Assembly (NCBI GenBank): GCA_009733575.1
Contig: ML769645.1
Span: 17,531-81,530 of the forward strand
Direction of reading: 5' to 3'
Length of the DNA: 64,000 bases
Origin: Gymnopus androsaceus JB14
Taxonomy: Eukaryota > Basidiomycota > Agaricomycetes > Agaricales > Omphalotaceae
Every line of letters begins with the position of its first letter. The first letter of the stretch is position 1. Under the pieces are notes generated by a model that was not told the DNA's origin, did not search any database, and saw only the letters and a list, made by a program, of their open reading frames with translations. The position numbers and the translations under genes were made by a program. This document shows positions 9,727 through 21,218 of the stretch, piece after piece.

Positions 9727-12700
9727 ATGCCACCACCCAAAAAACCACCCACAAAAAAGAAGGCTCAGCAAACTGACGCTGATGGCTCTGTATCCTCATC
9801 AGCACCTTCTGTAGTCTCTCAGGCTTCTCGTCTATCTTCAACAATCCATGATGGAACTGCCAAAGTTGCTACGGCAGTGAAGACAACAACCAAGAAGGTG
9901 ATCAAAAAGCTGCGTGTAGCATTGTCAAAGGCTTCCTCACAAGCTCCCGGTATGTGGCTTTTATTTTCAATACATTTCTGTGGCTGATTTACTTGTTCCA
10001 GATGTTCTCCACATATCTGACTCTTCAGATCATGGAAATGCAGGACCTCACACTCCAAAGCCTGAAGACAAGGCTGAGATAGGTATGTCTCATAACTCTC
10101 ATTCTCTTCATCCTATAACTAACGTGTTTAATTCAACGTAGATGAGCTGCATGGTGGATGGACATCTGCAATTTACACGTTTTTTGAAACCAACATTACG
10201 ATTGGGTACAATAGTGGTCGCTAGTACCACTTTTTCAAGTGTTCAGCCAAAACGTGCAAGGGTAAACAGCATGGAGTCCGCCGGTACCAAGATACTGGCG
10301 ACAAGAGTCCAACATTTAATCTTTGAAAACATGCCGTCAAGTGTTTTGGAGCTGACGCCGTGAAGGCTGCATGTGAGCATGAGGGGGACATGTCCCGTCC
10401 TGATGGATCTATTCACTCTGCATTCGCTCGACGAGGAACAGTGCCGGTCACTATAACTCACAAAGCACATACTAATGCTCAAATCCGGTGTGTTCATTTT
10501 TTCTTTTGTTCTCTACCTGTTCTTACTGCTTAATCTAGTGCAAACTTGGTTCGGTGGGTCATGGAAAGTAACCGTTCCACAAATGTCATCAATGACCGGA
10601 AGTTTCGAGAGCTCATGCTTGCTGGCCAACCTCAGGCAGCTCTCCCATCTTGCACAACTTTGGCCCGTGATATCAAGTCAAGCTTTGAACATTGTGAAGC
10701 CCGTATAGATAAACTTTTACAGGCATGTCATCTTTTTGCTTTGTCTAAGAATGGCATTGATATTTCGTTGAAAGGAATACCCTGGATGTCTCAGTTTCGC
10801 CACGGATGCCTGGACATCACCTAACCATTGTGCTATTATTGCCTGGACTGTTCATCTACAGCACAAGGGCCAACCACTTGTTTTTCTCCTTGACGTCATT
10901 GAGGTTCCGGAGGTACGTTCAGCTGTACATACCACTGAACTCTTTCTCAAAGATTTTTAGTCACATACTGGTGAAACTTTGGCTCAAGAATTCAATGACA
11001 TGTTGGAACATCATGGTCTTCAGCATAAAGTAAGTTATTAAGTAATCTTTGCATTGGGCATTGTAATTGACATTAAATATCTTTGCTAGACTCTGGCTTT
11101 CACAGGTGATAATGCATCTTCCAATGATACTCAGACTCAGTCTCTGGCCAACATCTGGAAAAATGACTATTTCCCTGGGAGCCCAGGGACACCCCCCTAA
11201 TCCTAGGGAAGTTGAGGGAGCCTGAGGGAGACCAGGCAAATTTTATCAAGGATTTTTCCACCCCCAGGGAAGACCAGGGAGCCCAGGGACACCAGGGAAC
11301 CTCAGGCTTCTCCCAGATTTCTTGAAGCTCCCCAGGATTAGAGGGGTGTCCCTAGGCTCCCAGGGGAATAGGGCACTTTTCCAGATGAACAATCCCAACA
11401 ATTCCTTCGAGACTCCCAGCCGCGTTCGGTGCTTTAACCACACCCAGAACCTTGCCGTCAAATCACTTCTCAAACTATTTGGCATCAATTCGAACAAGCA
11501 ATCTGAAGCTGATGACAAAGATCTGCCAGATGCTATAGATTTGTTTGAGGCTGAGCAACTTCTTGGGGCTGCCAGGGAAGATGACGACGATGATGAACTG
11601 CCTGATTTGGCTGATGCTTCTAACTCAGATGATGATGAAGAAGTAGAAGATGAATTTGAGCGTCTCAGCGATAGTGAACAAGAGGAAATTCTTGAGAGTA
11701 CTACTGAGGTTCGGAATGTTGTATTGAATGTATGTGACTAGTAAGTTTTCAATGAGATTTATCTTACATCTTTCAAATAATAGATTCGTGGTTTATCATT
11801 TGCGATCATCAACTCAACCACAATTGCGCTTCCTGCCTGGCGTGATGCATGTGCTTCTCACCATCTAAAGTCAATACTTCTCCCTCACGATGTCGCAACC
11901 TGCTGGAATTCAACATTTGATACGCTTGTTGTGGCTCGGAAATATAGCGCTGTGATCGACAGTGTTACAGGCAATAAGTCATTGAAGTTGCGAAGGTTTG
12001 AACTGAGCGATCCTCAGTGGAAGATAGTCAATGACCTCATTTTTGTGCTCAATGTAAGTCAATATCATAATTCAAATCTAGAACTTTGGTTTAACGCTTG
12101 CATAGATCTTCAAGAAAGCAACTCTCAAGTTTTCCATGGATTCAGAGAGTACCATATTGCAAGTAATTCCTATGATGGACGTCATCAATGACTTCTTGAG
12201 TCAAAATCCCAAACGCGACCTTCATGCAGCTGTAAAAGCGTCTCTGAAGCTTGCTCAGGCAACACTTAATTGCTACTACTCTTGAACAGATGAATCAAAT
12301 GTTTATCGGATTGCTATGGGTAAGATAAATATATTCATTGCAATGACTTTGACTTAAATTCTGTAGTTCTTCACCCACATTTCAAGCTCAATTATTTCCG
12401 TAACAGGGGATGGGATACCAAATGGATCTCAACAACAGAGGAGATCCTCTGAGACGAATTTAAATTCTATTCGGATACCGAAGTTGAGCAACCTAGTGTT
12501 ACAGTAAGTCTGATGAACAGTTTATATAGTTGCTTAAGCTATTCGTTTGCTCTTTAGCCTGCTACAAGCTCCTCATCTCTCAATGATGACTTCAATATCT
12601 TTGACCATATATCTCTTCCCAATATATCTGTGTCATGTAATGAAGCCGATGACTATCTTGCTGCTGCCCCGGAGGGTACTGATAATCCATTGAAATGGTG

Positions 12701-13050
12701 GTATGAGAAGCGGCGGGTTTATCCGAAACTCTCGTGTATGGCTTTGGATTATCTATCTGTTCCAGGTGAGTCTTTCTGTTATGTTTTTTGTTTTATTTTA
12801 AATTTGCGGACATATTTTTCTAGCGACTTCAACAGCAGTAGAACGCGTTTTCTCACAAGGCCGCCATCTTCTTAGCTTTACACGGAATCATCTCAATGGT
12901 CAATCTATCTGTCAGTTTATGTGTCTTGGCAGCTGGAGTAGACATGACTTGGTGAGGGATGAAGATGTACTTAAGGCTGTTGAGGGTAACATCAAGGGAA
13001 AGGGGAAGTGTAAAGCAGATCAATTGGAGGAGAGCAATACAGAAGATTAA
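9727..13050 (+). pseudogene. hAT transposase with multiple stops and a MITE insertion
   Basis: The gene starts with a lysine-rich leader (MPPPKKPPTKKKAQQ). Exon 1 is 9727-9949, exon 2 is 10002-10082, and exon 3 begins at 10142. A Cys/His cluster that fits a BED-type zinc finger lies near 10230-10340. The RNase H-like core follows: FATDAWTSPNHCAIIAW at about 10797, LAFTGDNASSNDTQ at about 11095, RVRCFNHTQNLAVKSLL at about 11420 and TCWNSTFDTL at about 11900. The C-terminal dimerisation region has PLKWWYEKRRVYPKL and STAVERVFSQGRHLLS at 12670-12880. The frame ends TAA at 13048-13050. At least four in-frame stops (at about 10226, 10324, 12285 and 12450) and the 246-bp insertion make it inactive. 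An acidic loop rich in D and E lies at 11577-11700. The enzyme would cut and paste the element by binding its TIRs. Confidence 0.88.
11152..11397. mobile_element. 246-bp MITE (CATCTGG family) inside the transposase
   Basis: The left end CATCTGGAAAAATG and right end CTTTTCCAGATG are inverted. Both arms contain CCCAGGGA, GGAGCC and CTAATCCT words. Removing the element, together with a 2-bp AA duplication, joins SLAN to NPNNSFETP in frame, so the insertion is post-coding. Its termini resemble those at 1643-2280, 21219-21493 and 53234-53482. Confidence 0.85.
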
Positions 13051-13430
13051 GTATTTATAGTGTAGTACTGTAGATCATTCTTCACAAAATTATGTGATGT
13101 CACTTTGTGTCAATAACCGTAGAGAGCCCGCGGTACACCGTGGGTTTCTAAGGGTTTGAATACCTGTAGGGTCTGAGGGTATGGTGTCAGACCCTGACCT
13201 GGAGGGGTACAGTATTCAAGGGTCAGGGTACGGTGTTAGTCTGGGATACCCGTGTTATGACTCGACTTGAATCTCCTCCAAACCTAATAACATGTTAGTA
13301 ATAAAAATAGGAAACTTAAGACAAGCCTTGGACCGTTAATAACCGCTAGGCAAGAAATATATACTCAAAAAACTAGGCTCAAGTAGAATTGTTAGTAACA
13401 GAATTAATTAATATGGAACTCACAGAATAT

Positions 13431-13733
13431 ATTGTTCGGAGATATCTCAACAAACAATGATAAGTACTACCTTTGGAGATAGCTCAACAATAGGCAGTAA
13501 AGGTTTTAATTACTATTCGGAGATGGCTCAACAAATAATAATAAGTATTACCTTTGGAGATGGCTCAACAATAGGTAATAAGGCTTGTAACTAATACTCA
13601 GAGATGTCTCAACAAGTAATAGTAAGTATTCACAAGGAGATAGCTCAACAGGTGAATAAATATATAGATCAGAGATAGCTCAACAATCTATATAGGGTGG
13701 AAGTGTATCTGGAGATAGCTCAACAGAATACAC
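13431..13733. repeat. Array of eight hairpins with constant loop and variable stems
   Basis: The 15-nt motif GGAGATAGCTCAACA (variants at one or two positions) occurs eight times at 30-50 bp spacing. Each copy is enclosed by a short inverted repeat that differs from unit to unit: ATTGTT/AACAAT, ACTACC/GGCAGT, ATTACTATT/AATAATAAT, ATTACCT/AGGTAAT, ACTAATACT/AGTAATAGT, TATTCAC/GTGAATA, TATATAGAT/ATCTATATA and GTGTAT/ATACAC. Five stems pair perfectly and three have one mismatch. It lies within the U3/R-like part of a solo LTR upstream of a TATA-like box. Function unknown. Confidence 0.85.
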
Positions 13734-13856
13734 CAAAAGTGGTCTTGAAGCACACACAAGGGGTGTTTAGCACAAAGGGCGGTTTGGATTCAAAAAATAA
13801 TACGTCTGCTGTACATGGTGAATCTTAGCTACTTATATACTAAAAGGATTGCTGTG

Positions 13857-13987
13857 CAATGCACAGTATCACTGTGGAGCTGTGCTTCAGCTGTGGAAAG
13901 TGATCAGTTATTTGAATATAAAATGCACAGTGGTATGCACAGTATCATTGTGGAGCTGCGCTTCAGCTGTGGAAAATGATCAGTTAC
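13857..13987 (+). repeat. Pair of 54-bp direct repeats in the LTR
   Basis: ATGCACAGTATCACTGTGG...TTCAGCTGTGGAAAGTGATCAG occurs twice (from about 13857 and about 13935) with a few substitutions, downstream of the TATA-like box. Further GCACAGTA copies follow to 14060. Confidence 0.75.
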
Positions 13988-14313
13988 TGCTGAATGCACA
14001 GTATTGTACAGTAAGTATGAGAATATGTGCATATATGGGCTGTAATTGCACAGTAAGTATGTGAAAATGCGAAATGTATACTAATGAAAATGTGGGATTG
14101 TTTGTACTATCAGTATTGCAATCTTATGTGAGTAAATAGTGAGTGTATGCGGTTTAATACTAGTAAAAGAGTGAATTTATGGTAAGTAGTGTTAATAAAG
14201 TTTAATAGCAAATGGTATGAGTCATAACAACCCGGGGGTAGACCCGTGGTCAACACTATACCTAATTACTTACTTACTTACTTACTTGATGATAGATACT
14301 TACTCAAGTACAA

Positions 14314-15741
14314 TGTTAGAACCGTGCTAATTTGGTATACTAGATCCTATAAGTAGTACTCATAGTAGTTGAAATAAATGTATTGGATTGCCTATTCAGT
14401 TAATAGACAATGTCAAGGGTGTACCGTCGTGTGCAGACCTCAAATGGTAATGTTGTTGAGCTTATATAGAGCTCGGAGATTAGATAATAAGTGATTATTA
14501 TTGTAATGGATACAACAATGGTGAATATATGCGCCTATATGCGGTTGCAAAGAGTATGATTGGTGTTAACGGAATGTATCGTCGAGTTTCGGTCACGTGC
14601 AGAGGTGTTTAACGCGTTGAAATGGCTTACACGCATTGGTACACGTCGTTGATGGTAAATTAAAGAGTTACCAACAGTATTAGTAGTCAAAAGTATTCGG
14701 GAATACAAATGGGTCGCGAGTAGGAGTATTGGGGAGGTTAGCGACGGTGTAAGAAACGGTACTGCGGACAAAAGGGGACGTCGGGACGACGTCCTTAATG
14801 GGCCTTATTCACGAGGCCGGATTAGTATTGAACTAATCTCGTAAGGTACGTTAATTACGGGTTGCCGTAATTACGTGAGATGTTAACGGATTCGCGATGA
14901 GACGGTTAGTCGTCGTTTAGTGGTAATGAGGACGAGGTATCGTCTGTAGGTTGCTCGGGGGCAATGTTGAGGGGAATAGTTAGCAGAAAAGTTGTTGAGA
15001 CGACGTCTAAATCTAATGGTATCAACCAGGTTAGATTAGTGTTGGCTTATGCTGTTAATTACGTATTGACGTAATTATATAGTGTTGTAACGATTAACGA
15101 CGAGACGATTTATCGTCTACTAGTTGTGCTGAGGACAATGAGTCGTCAATGGGTTGCTTGAGAGCAACGTCGATGATGTTTACAAGCAAAGGAGTCGTTG
15201 AAACGATGCCCAAATCTAACGGTGTAAACCGACTTAGATTAGTGTTACGAAAATTAGTAATTAGGCATGTTGATTGCGGGACGCGATCAAGATCGGACTT
15301 AATGGATCAATGGGTTATATTGATCGACGTCAAAGCGTAGTTACGGAGCATCGAGGATGCTCTACGTGTAAGTAAACGGAATTTATCGAGAAAGACGAGA
15401 TACGTAGTGAGACGGTAAGTAAGCAAAATAGTAGAACTGGGGTCAGAGAGCCCAGTTCCAGCTGCTTTTATAGCAGTTCGGATTTCTAAATACGGACGTA
15501 ATTACGGTACGTAGTTACGGTATATTTGAGAATGTTCCTAGTTCGAGAACGTTCCGTTAGCCTTAGTTACGGCTAAACGGCACAGGTAATTACGGTATCG
15601 ACGCGTCGTAATAGTGTTTTGACGCGTCGTACTGGTACTTTGACGCGTTATACAGCGTTTCGTGGACTATCCATGTGTTAGTAAGTGTAGTAAGTGTAGT
15701 ATAGTATAGAATGGGAAAAATAACAGGGCTGGGTCGTAACA
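14314..15741. mobile_element. Probable solo LTR, 1.43 kb, CpG-rich with hairpin-rich tandem units
   Basis: The sequence runs from TGTTAGAACC to GTCGTAACA, with flanks TACAA (14309-14313) and TGCAA (15742-15746), a 5-bp duplication with one mismatch. From about 14780 it holds three diverged units of about 200 bp, each with a GACGACGTC-like start, an ATCTAA...TTAGAT hairpin, a TAATTACG/CGTAATTA hairpin, a GACG/CGTC hairpin and a TTGCT/AGCAA hairpin. CpG is much more frequent than in the flanking AT-rich DNA. No coding region. Confidence 0.7.
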
Positions 15742-15980
15742 TGCAATATGTTTCTTTCTTTTTCATCTACTATTTACTTGACACAGACCAAGAAATATGA
15801 TTGCATTTTACTCAATTACTCAACAATTACTTAGGTAAAAAATACTTGGAGTTTACTTAAGTAATACTTAGGTGATAAGTGCTAGACAACTAATTTCTTG
15901 CTTTATGCAAACTTAGGTATCACTTAAGTATTACTTGAGTATTACTTAATTATAAAACGACTTTCTTGAGAAAAGTTGCC

Positions 15981-16482
15981 ATAGATTTACATTGCAGGTG
16001 GGGGAACTTGGTTCGATAGGGTAAATAAGTATAGCAATTTTGCTGCCTAAGCTTTCTGCCATGCTGGGGCAGCCTTCAGTTGTGCTCAAGTATTTTTTTT
16101 GGGATCATGAAGATCTTTCATGTGGCTTTTTGGACAGTAGGTGACACATTTGGCCACTTTTGGTTCTTGAGATTGGTGAGATCAGAAGTGGTTGCCATTT
16201 TGTCAAGGAGTAAAAATTTTTAGAGATCCAAGGGATGCATAAAAATGATGTACAATCCACAGCCCACAATGAACTATTGTAAATTGATACTTATTACAAG
16301 TAAACTAGTTACACATACTTCCATTGGCACTTTGGAACTGGTGCTGAACTGGTGAACTGAACTTAAAATTTGATCCATCATGCATCATTGGGAGCACTGA
16401 ACCAATGAACTGATGGCACCAAGGCATCATGCATCATCCTGGATGAATAGTTGATCAAAATGGTATGGTAGTGCTTGAAAGA
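15981..16482. other. Noncoding interval
   Basis: AT-rich sequence with short CATGCATCAT and TGAACTG word repeats at 16320-16445. No gene, TIR or LTR could be placed. Confidence 0.6.
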
Positions 16483-17102
16483 GAATGCTTACAGTAGGAC
16501 ATAATCGCAATTCCCGCTTTGATACCTTGCTTTTCTGGCTCCAACTGGATATTTCTCCAAAATGCAATCATGAATCCTTGTACAGATATCAAAAACCCTC
16601 CGCCCGAGTGCGAATATATCAGTGGCTATCAGTGGAGCGCTGGAAAAAATTGCAAAAACATCTGACCATGGCAGTGGAGCAGAACCTTCTCTCGTCCTCT
16701 TAGGTCCAATCTATAAACGCTTTCCTCTATCTTCCAGCTCATCTATAGCAATCGGGGTTTTTGCTTTTCTAGCCCAATTTGAATAAACCCCGACAGAAGT
16801 CCCCATATGATACTGCAGCTCTGCTAGCGAGAGGTTATCCGAGAGGTATCGGAGTGCAGTGTCCCCAATGATGCATTTGAGAGATTTGTGTTTACTTTGT
16901 TTGACGAAGGGTGAGAGCAGGACTTCGGTCACTATGACTGGAGCTGAGAGTGGAGATAAGGGTGTCAATTTTAGGCTCAGAAATTGTGCATGCATTTACC
17001 AAGGAATACGATCTTGACACTCATCCAAAGATACAGTGGCCAGCTTACCAATGCATACTTGGACTCATCCAATTTAGGTGGCATAGTGTAAGGATGACTA
17101 CC
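16483..17102 (-). pseudogene. Partial duplicate of the alpha/beta-hydrolase gene (exons 2-3)
   Basis: This stretch is collinear with 25847-26450. It covers the third intron donor, exon 3, exon 2 (SKHKSLKCIIGDTALRYLSD, then LQYHMGTSVGVYSNWARK) and the end of exon 1. The duplication stops at 16483, inside the third intron, so the catalytic C-terminal half is absent. At 17094 the copy is broken by a 7-kb TE nest, and its promoter side resumes at 24075-24270 (matching 26456-26509 and 27163-27310). Several substitutions destroy the HGGA and splice-site region. It is a non-functional copy in the same orientation as the longer gene at 25129-26472. Confidence 0.85.
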
Positions 17103-18542
17103 AAACTAACTTATGATTTCAAACTCTGCTAACTTATTGCTAACTTATCAATTGACAAGTTAACTTAAGTTAACTTGTCACGACAATCTAACTTATTCTA
17201 ACTTATCTTACTTATAGTGTAAAAGAGTCAAGGATTGGTGTAAAAAGCATATTAGAAGGTTCATAGGACCTGATACTCTCTACCCAACACTGTTGCTACC
17301 TCATTAACAGTGTATAACCATTGTTCTAACAATTCCATCACCGTCCTGGACACTTTGAAAGGTCATGGAGTCTCTATTTAATGTGAATCATGCTCCTACA
17401 GTTTATATTGGGTCCCCTCATGAAAAAAATTGGAATTGGTACCGGCAGTATGCTGCTCATTGTCATCCTATTCCGACTCAAGTGCTACTGATAAATTGTG
17501 CATATATGCATGTTGTACTATCTGAACCAATGCGAGTAGGCTATAATATGTACGGAACATTGATAGTGCCCATATTCATGCCCCACAAGTAGCGCAAATG
17601 GTATTTTTAACGGCAAATCTCGGCACAAGTAAATAAGTTAGCGGAGTTTGAAATTTTGACAAGCTAACTTATCGTAACTTATTGCGAAATAATTTTAACA
17701 TTTGAGAGGTTTGAAACTATATTGAGGGTCGCTAAGCATCTATGAGCCCCATAGTAACATGCATGGAGTATACTAAGTAATAAATACTAATTGAGTACAA
17801 ATATTTAACATGATGTTACATCAAACTATCGCATACAATGTACAGACTCGGATGCAGCACTAGCTCTCTTATTCCATGCAGCTGCAAAAATTAGAGACGT
17901 ATTCAAATATGGCTGGATGATACCTGTACCATTTTGGCTTTTAGATGGGGCCCCATATATGACCACCCCATCCGTTATATATACAAGGAGCACAAGAAAT
18001 TGGCAGGCAATGATGTTTTCAATGTTTTACTTCTCAAATAATTCTTCTGAACAGTGCTGTTGGAGGGGTTGTTCACAAGTAACAACACTCAAGGCTCTGG
18101 ACATCACACTGGAGTCCCAGTGGGTCTTACGCATGGGAAGTGAAGCTAGTGGATTTGGGCTCATATCATTTCGTAGTATTTTCCCTCTGGAGCACATGAT
18201 ACTATTAGTTGGCTTCATTGATGAAACTATAATCAGTGTTCATCAGCCTTCGATCTTATTGAACATAAGTAAAAGAGAGTACTAACTTACTGTCACTCAT
18301 GGTAATATATGCTAAGACCAATAAGCATCTCTAAGACTAATAAGCATTTCTAAGACTCATAGCAGCATACATGACATTAATCTTGGTCTCAGATACTAGA
18401 ACATGCAATCGGCAATTTAAAATCACAAAAATGCCAACTATTCCACTTAACATGTTGCAACATCCTGTCAATAAGACATTGGAGTATCAGTAGGTATACA
18501 AGTTAGTGATGTTAATGATTCTATGCTAACGAAGTCTACTTA

Positions 18543-18632
18543 TCAGGCCATAGCGGCCATAATTCTGTCCAGAACTATGGCCGCTATGGCCTGCTATGGT
18601 CTGCTATGACCATTATCCAGGTCTTGCTGACG
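18543..18632. repeat. Truncated MITE with GGCCATAGCGGCC/CTATGG words
   Basis: The right end ATTATCCAGGTCTTGCTGACG matches the right end of the MITE at 53234-53482, and the preceding GCTATGGC/GGCCATAG words are the same type. The left terminus is missing. Around it, 17700-18540 and 18640-19320 contain no recognised gene. Confidence 0.6.
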
Positions 18633-19322
18633 CACCTCCTAACACACTGAAGTAAATGATAATATATTCCACTGAGACTGTAAGAAGTCATGTTTTAGGC
18701 TCAGTTTCAAACTTGCTCCAATGAGATTTTTCACTGTCCAGCACATAGGACAAGATATCAAAGCAAGTATATGTGCATTTCTGCAGCAAAAAAAGTAAAC
18801 TGTCAAATTTCTGTACCACATCTATACCCTACATTTACACTAATAGCAATAAGGACTGCATAATTTCCAACATGAAAGTCCGATCTAAGTAGACTCAATA
18901 GACATGATTAAGTATACCAAAAACATATAATATCCTCACAGTTTCTACATTCAGACACTCTTGAATCTGTGTCTCCATTAATTAATCATTGCTCTGCTCT
19001 ACAGTATACACCTTTGCTCTATACACTCAGTGAGTATTCAATCAGAATCAATGCACAGTATGCTCATTGCAATAATAATAATCAGCCAAAAGATGATTGT
19101 GAGCTACTCCCAGAATTTCCCAGCTAATCACAATGTTGAACATGGTCTGGGTACAGCATGGATGTGATGTCTCCTTTCATGATAGACAGGAGAATGCCAA
19201 TTAAATTGGACTGAAAAGACATCAATGGTGTTGCACAAATGTTGTATGAGCTTTGCAAGAAGCAACATAGTCAATTATGAGTTAATTGGACAACCGTGAC
19301 CATGTCTGCACAATTCACAATC

Positions 19323-20148
19323 TGTTATATCCATGCATTCCAGTGCCTCCAAAGTCCACCAATTACCCCTAAATTACCGCCGAGCCTCCGGCGCCTATTT
19401 CCGAAGTATACCGAGCCTATATCTCGGTAATAATCTTGGAAACCTCGGCCATACCTCAGCTGGAACCCGGTTGCAAGTCATTGACTTGTTTGGACTTCAT
19501 TACGGTTCCTTTCCTCGCTTTCCAGTCTTGCTTCCGTGTCCGCCGGAGCCGAGCCGTTCCGTTCCGTTCCGAGCCTCGGTAACCCCCGGAAACCCTCGGA
19601 ACAGCCTCGGATATATCCCCAGTACCTTCGGACGCCTTTCCCATGCTTTTGTTTTATGGTACTTATTGTTTTATTGCCTTTTATGTTCTTTTGTCTTTCG
19701 CTACTGAATTACTTTATTGTTTTTACTTACCAAGTACCCGGTCCAGCTCCCAGGAATCTATTTCTTATTGTTAAACACTTTCCCCATTTATCCAGACTTA
19801 GTAGTATTTAAGTAGTTAAACTTGTACTGTAACTTTAGCTCCAAAATCGACTTAGTCTAGCTGGTCTCACTTTCCGAGTCTTGCCTTTGTCTTTCCGACG
19901 TTTCCGGTTACTAAGCCGACACAGCCACGTGATCTCGGCAAAACCTCGGCTCCACCTTCGGTTCCGCTGCCTTGACTTAGCTTAGGCCTTACCCTATTGT
20001 TTTCCTCTCGGGGCACCTTACGGCGTGTCAAGAGTGTTGCCAATAGCTTCACCAAGTCCCATATCTCACAAGGTCCGGCCCGGACCCTTTCCGGACTATT
20101 TCCGTCCGATACGTCGGCCGCTCCGCTCCGGGTCGCACGGACTTAACA
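19323..20148. mobile_element. Solo LTR, 826 bp, GC-rich
   Basis: The LTR starts TGTTATATCCATGC and ends ACTTAACA, flanked by an exact 5-bp duplication CAATC (19318-19322 and 20149-20153). It is rich in CCTCGG/CCGAGG words and CpG, unlike the surrounding AT-rich DNA. No internal region remains. Confidence 0.88.
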
Positions 20149-20153
20149 CAATC

Positions 20154-21135
20154 ACTGTAACACTGTGACAGTACCCATACCTCTACCTCAATGGAAATCA
20201 TGGTACGGTGTATGGTTTGGAACATCTACGACTGTGCTGTGAGATGGTAAGATAACCATGTGCATAGTTGGTCAGACTGAGATTGCCATGGTGCATGTGC
20301 TTTTACATCCATCCACCTCATTGGCCCCATGGCAGCAACCAGCACTATACTATCACTGTTCCTCCTCTTGTCTTCCTTATCCAAAGGATTTACTTACTGT
20401 AGCTTGTTGTCTACCATCATTTATATATACTTATTACATGTATCCAAACCATTGCATCGAATCACTCAATAGCTCTGACATTATTCTTCCCAGTTATGAG
20501 GTTCAATTGGGATTTAATGGTGTATTTCTGATGTATCGGCACCCACTGAATGTACTCCATACAAATCACTCTTAATGAAGTGTTACCGTCCCACTGTCCG
20601 AGTCTACAGTACAGTCAATGACGGGTCCTATTCCCTCTCCATTAACAATGATGTGGAACCCAGTATGGTCATGGTCCTACCGTCTCATAACACAAATGTG
20701 TTTAGATGGTCGTGACCATACATGGGTACAGTGCTAAACTCTGGAGCTAATTCCAAACGTGACTTGTAGCTCACAAGCTTAGATGGGAACACTTTATACT
20801 TCATTCAATGCTCAAGGGATGGTTTTGAATATAATAAATGTTGGAAGTAAAATGGTACAGGTTTGGTAACTGCTTGTGATAGGCATACCACCATTCCAAA
20901 CAATCTGTCGACAAAGTAATGTGACTAATGGTAACGCAACATCTATTGATGAGGACCACATGTTATTAACAGTGTTTTCACCTAAGGGATTATTAAGGGA
21001 ATTTTTTGATCCTAAGGTCTTAAACCTTATTAAGGGCAATTTAAGGGTGTTATTTAAGGGTTAATTAAGGGTGCAAAAAATTGCAAAAAATTACCACTTC
21101 AGGCATTACGGTACCACCAAAAGATCTATACTACT
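20154..21135. other. Noncoding interval in the TE nest
   Basis: ACCATGG/GGTCATGGT-type words recur at 20200-20300 and 20660-20720, and TTAAGGG words at 20985-21065, suggesting further old MITE arms, but no bounded element or gene could be defined. Confidence 0.5.
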
Positions 21136-21218
21136 TAAGGATGGACAGGGGTGGGGGTTGACCCCAGGTTATTGGCCCAAGGGTATGGAGGGCAAGGGTA
21201 GGGGTTGAAGCTCTCAAA

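Larger units (their letters stand above)
13253..14229 (+). mobile_element. Solo LTR, 977 bp, with hairpin array
   Basis: The LTR begins TGTTATGACTC and ends GAGTCATAACA, and is flanked by a perfect 5-bp duplication ACCCG (13248-13252 and 14230-14234). It sits in the right subterminal part of the hAT element. It contains the eight-unit hairpin array (13431-13733), a TATATAC box near 13833 and a pair of 54-bp direct repeats (13857-13987). There is no internal element sequence, so it is a recombination remnant. The long LTR and TGTTATGAC terminus suggest a gypsy-type rather than copia element, but no coding region is present to prove it. Confidence 0.88.
8241..14258 (+). mobile_element. hAT transposon, 6.0 kb, decayed
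   Basis: Its ends are TAGTGTTGACCACGGGT and the inverse ACCCGTGGTCAACACTA, flanked by a perfect 8-bp duplication TACCTAAT (8233-8240 and 14259-14266). Subterminal regions at 8250-8370 and 13120-13260 are rich in ACCCGCGG, GGGTCTG and GGGTACGGTG words. It carries the transposase remains at 9727-13050 on the plus strand. Insertions inside it are a MITE in the transposase (11152-11397) and a 977-bp solo LTR (13253-14229), giving an original length near 4.8 kb. From 8400 to 9700 no further gene is recognisable apart from AT-rich and CGAAACTTCCG-containing noncoding sequence. Confidence 0.9.
7374..15980. mobile_element. Composite element with GGCARCTTTTCTCAAGAAAG inverted ends, 8.6 kb
   Basis: The left end GGCAGCTTTTCTCAAGAAAG, followed by a (T/A)ACTTAAGTAA-rich arm, is repeated inverted at the right end (CTTTCTTGAGAAAAGTTGCC, ending at 15980). 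Both arms are full of AAGTA/TACTT words (ACTTAAGTA, TTACTTAAG). The span between them is mostly later insertions: a hAT element (8241-14258) and a solo LTR (14314-15741). Without these the element would be about 1.2 kb. A target duplication could not be identified, so the class is unknown. From 7700 to 8232 nothing else is recognisable. Confidence 0.6.

Noticed and set aside
13431..13733. CRISPR-like array (conserved 15-nt repeat with variable spacers)
   Set aside because: Eukaryotic LTR context; the variable parts are inverted pairs around each repeat rather than unique spacers; no cas genes.
7374..15980. Target-site duplication for the composite element
   Set aside because: No 8-9 bp or TA duplication fits the inverted ends; the class is left open.
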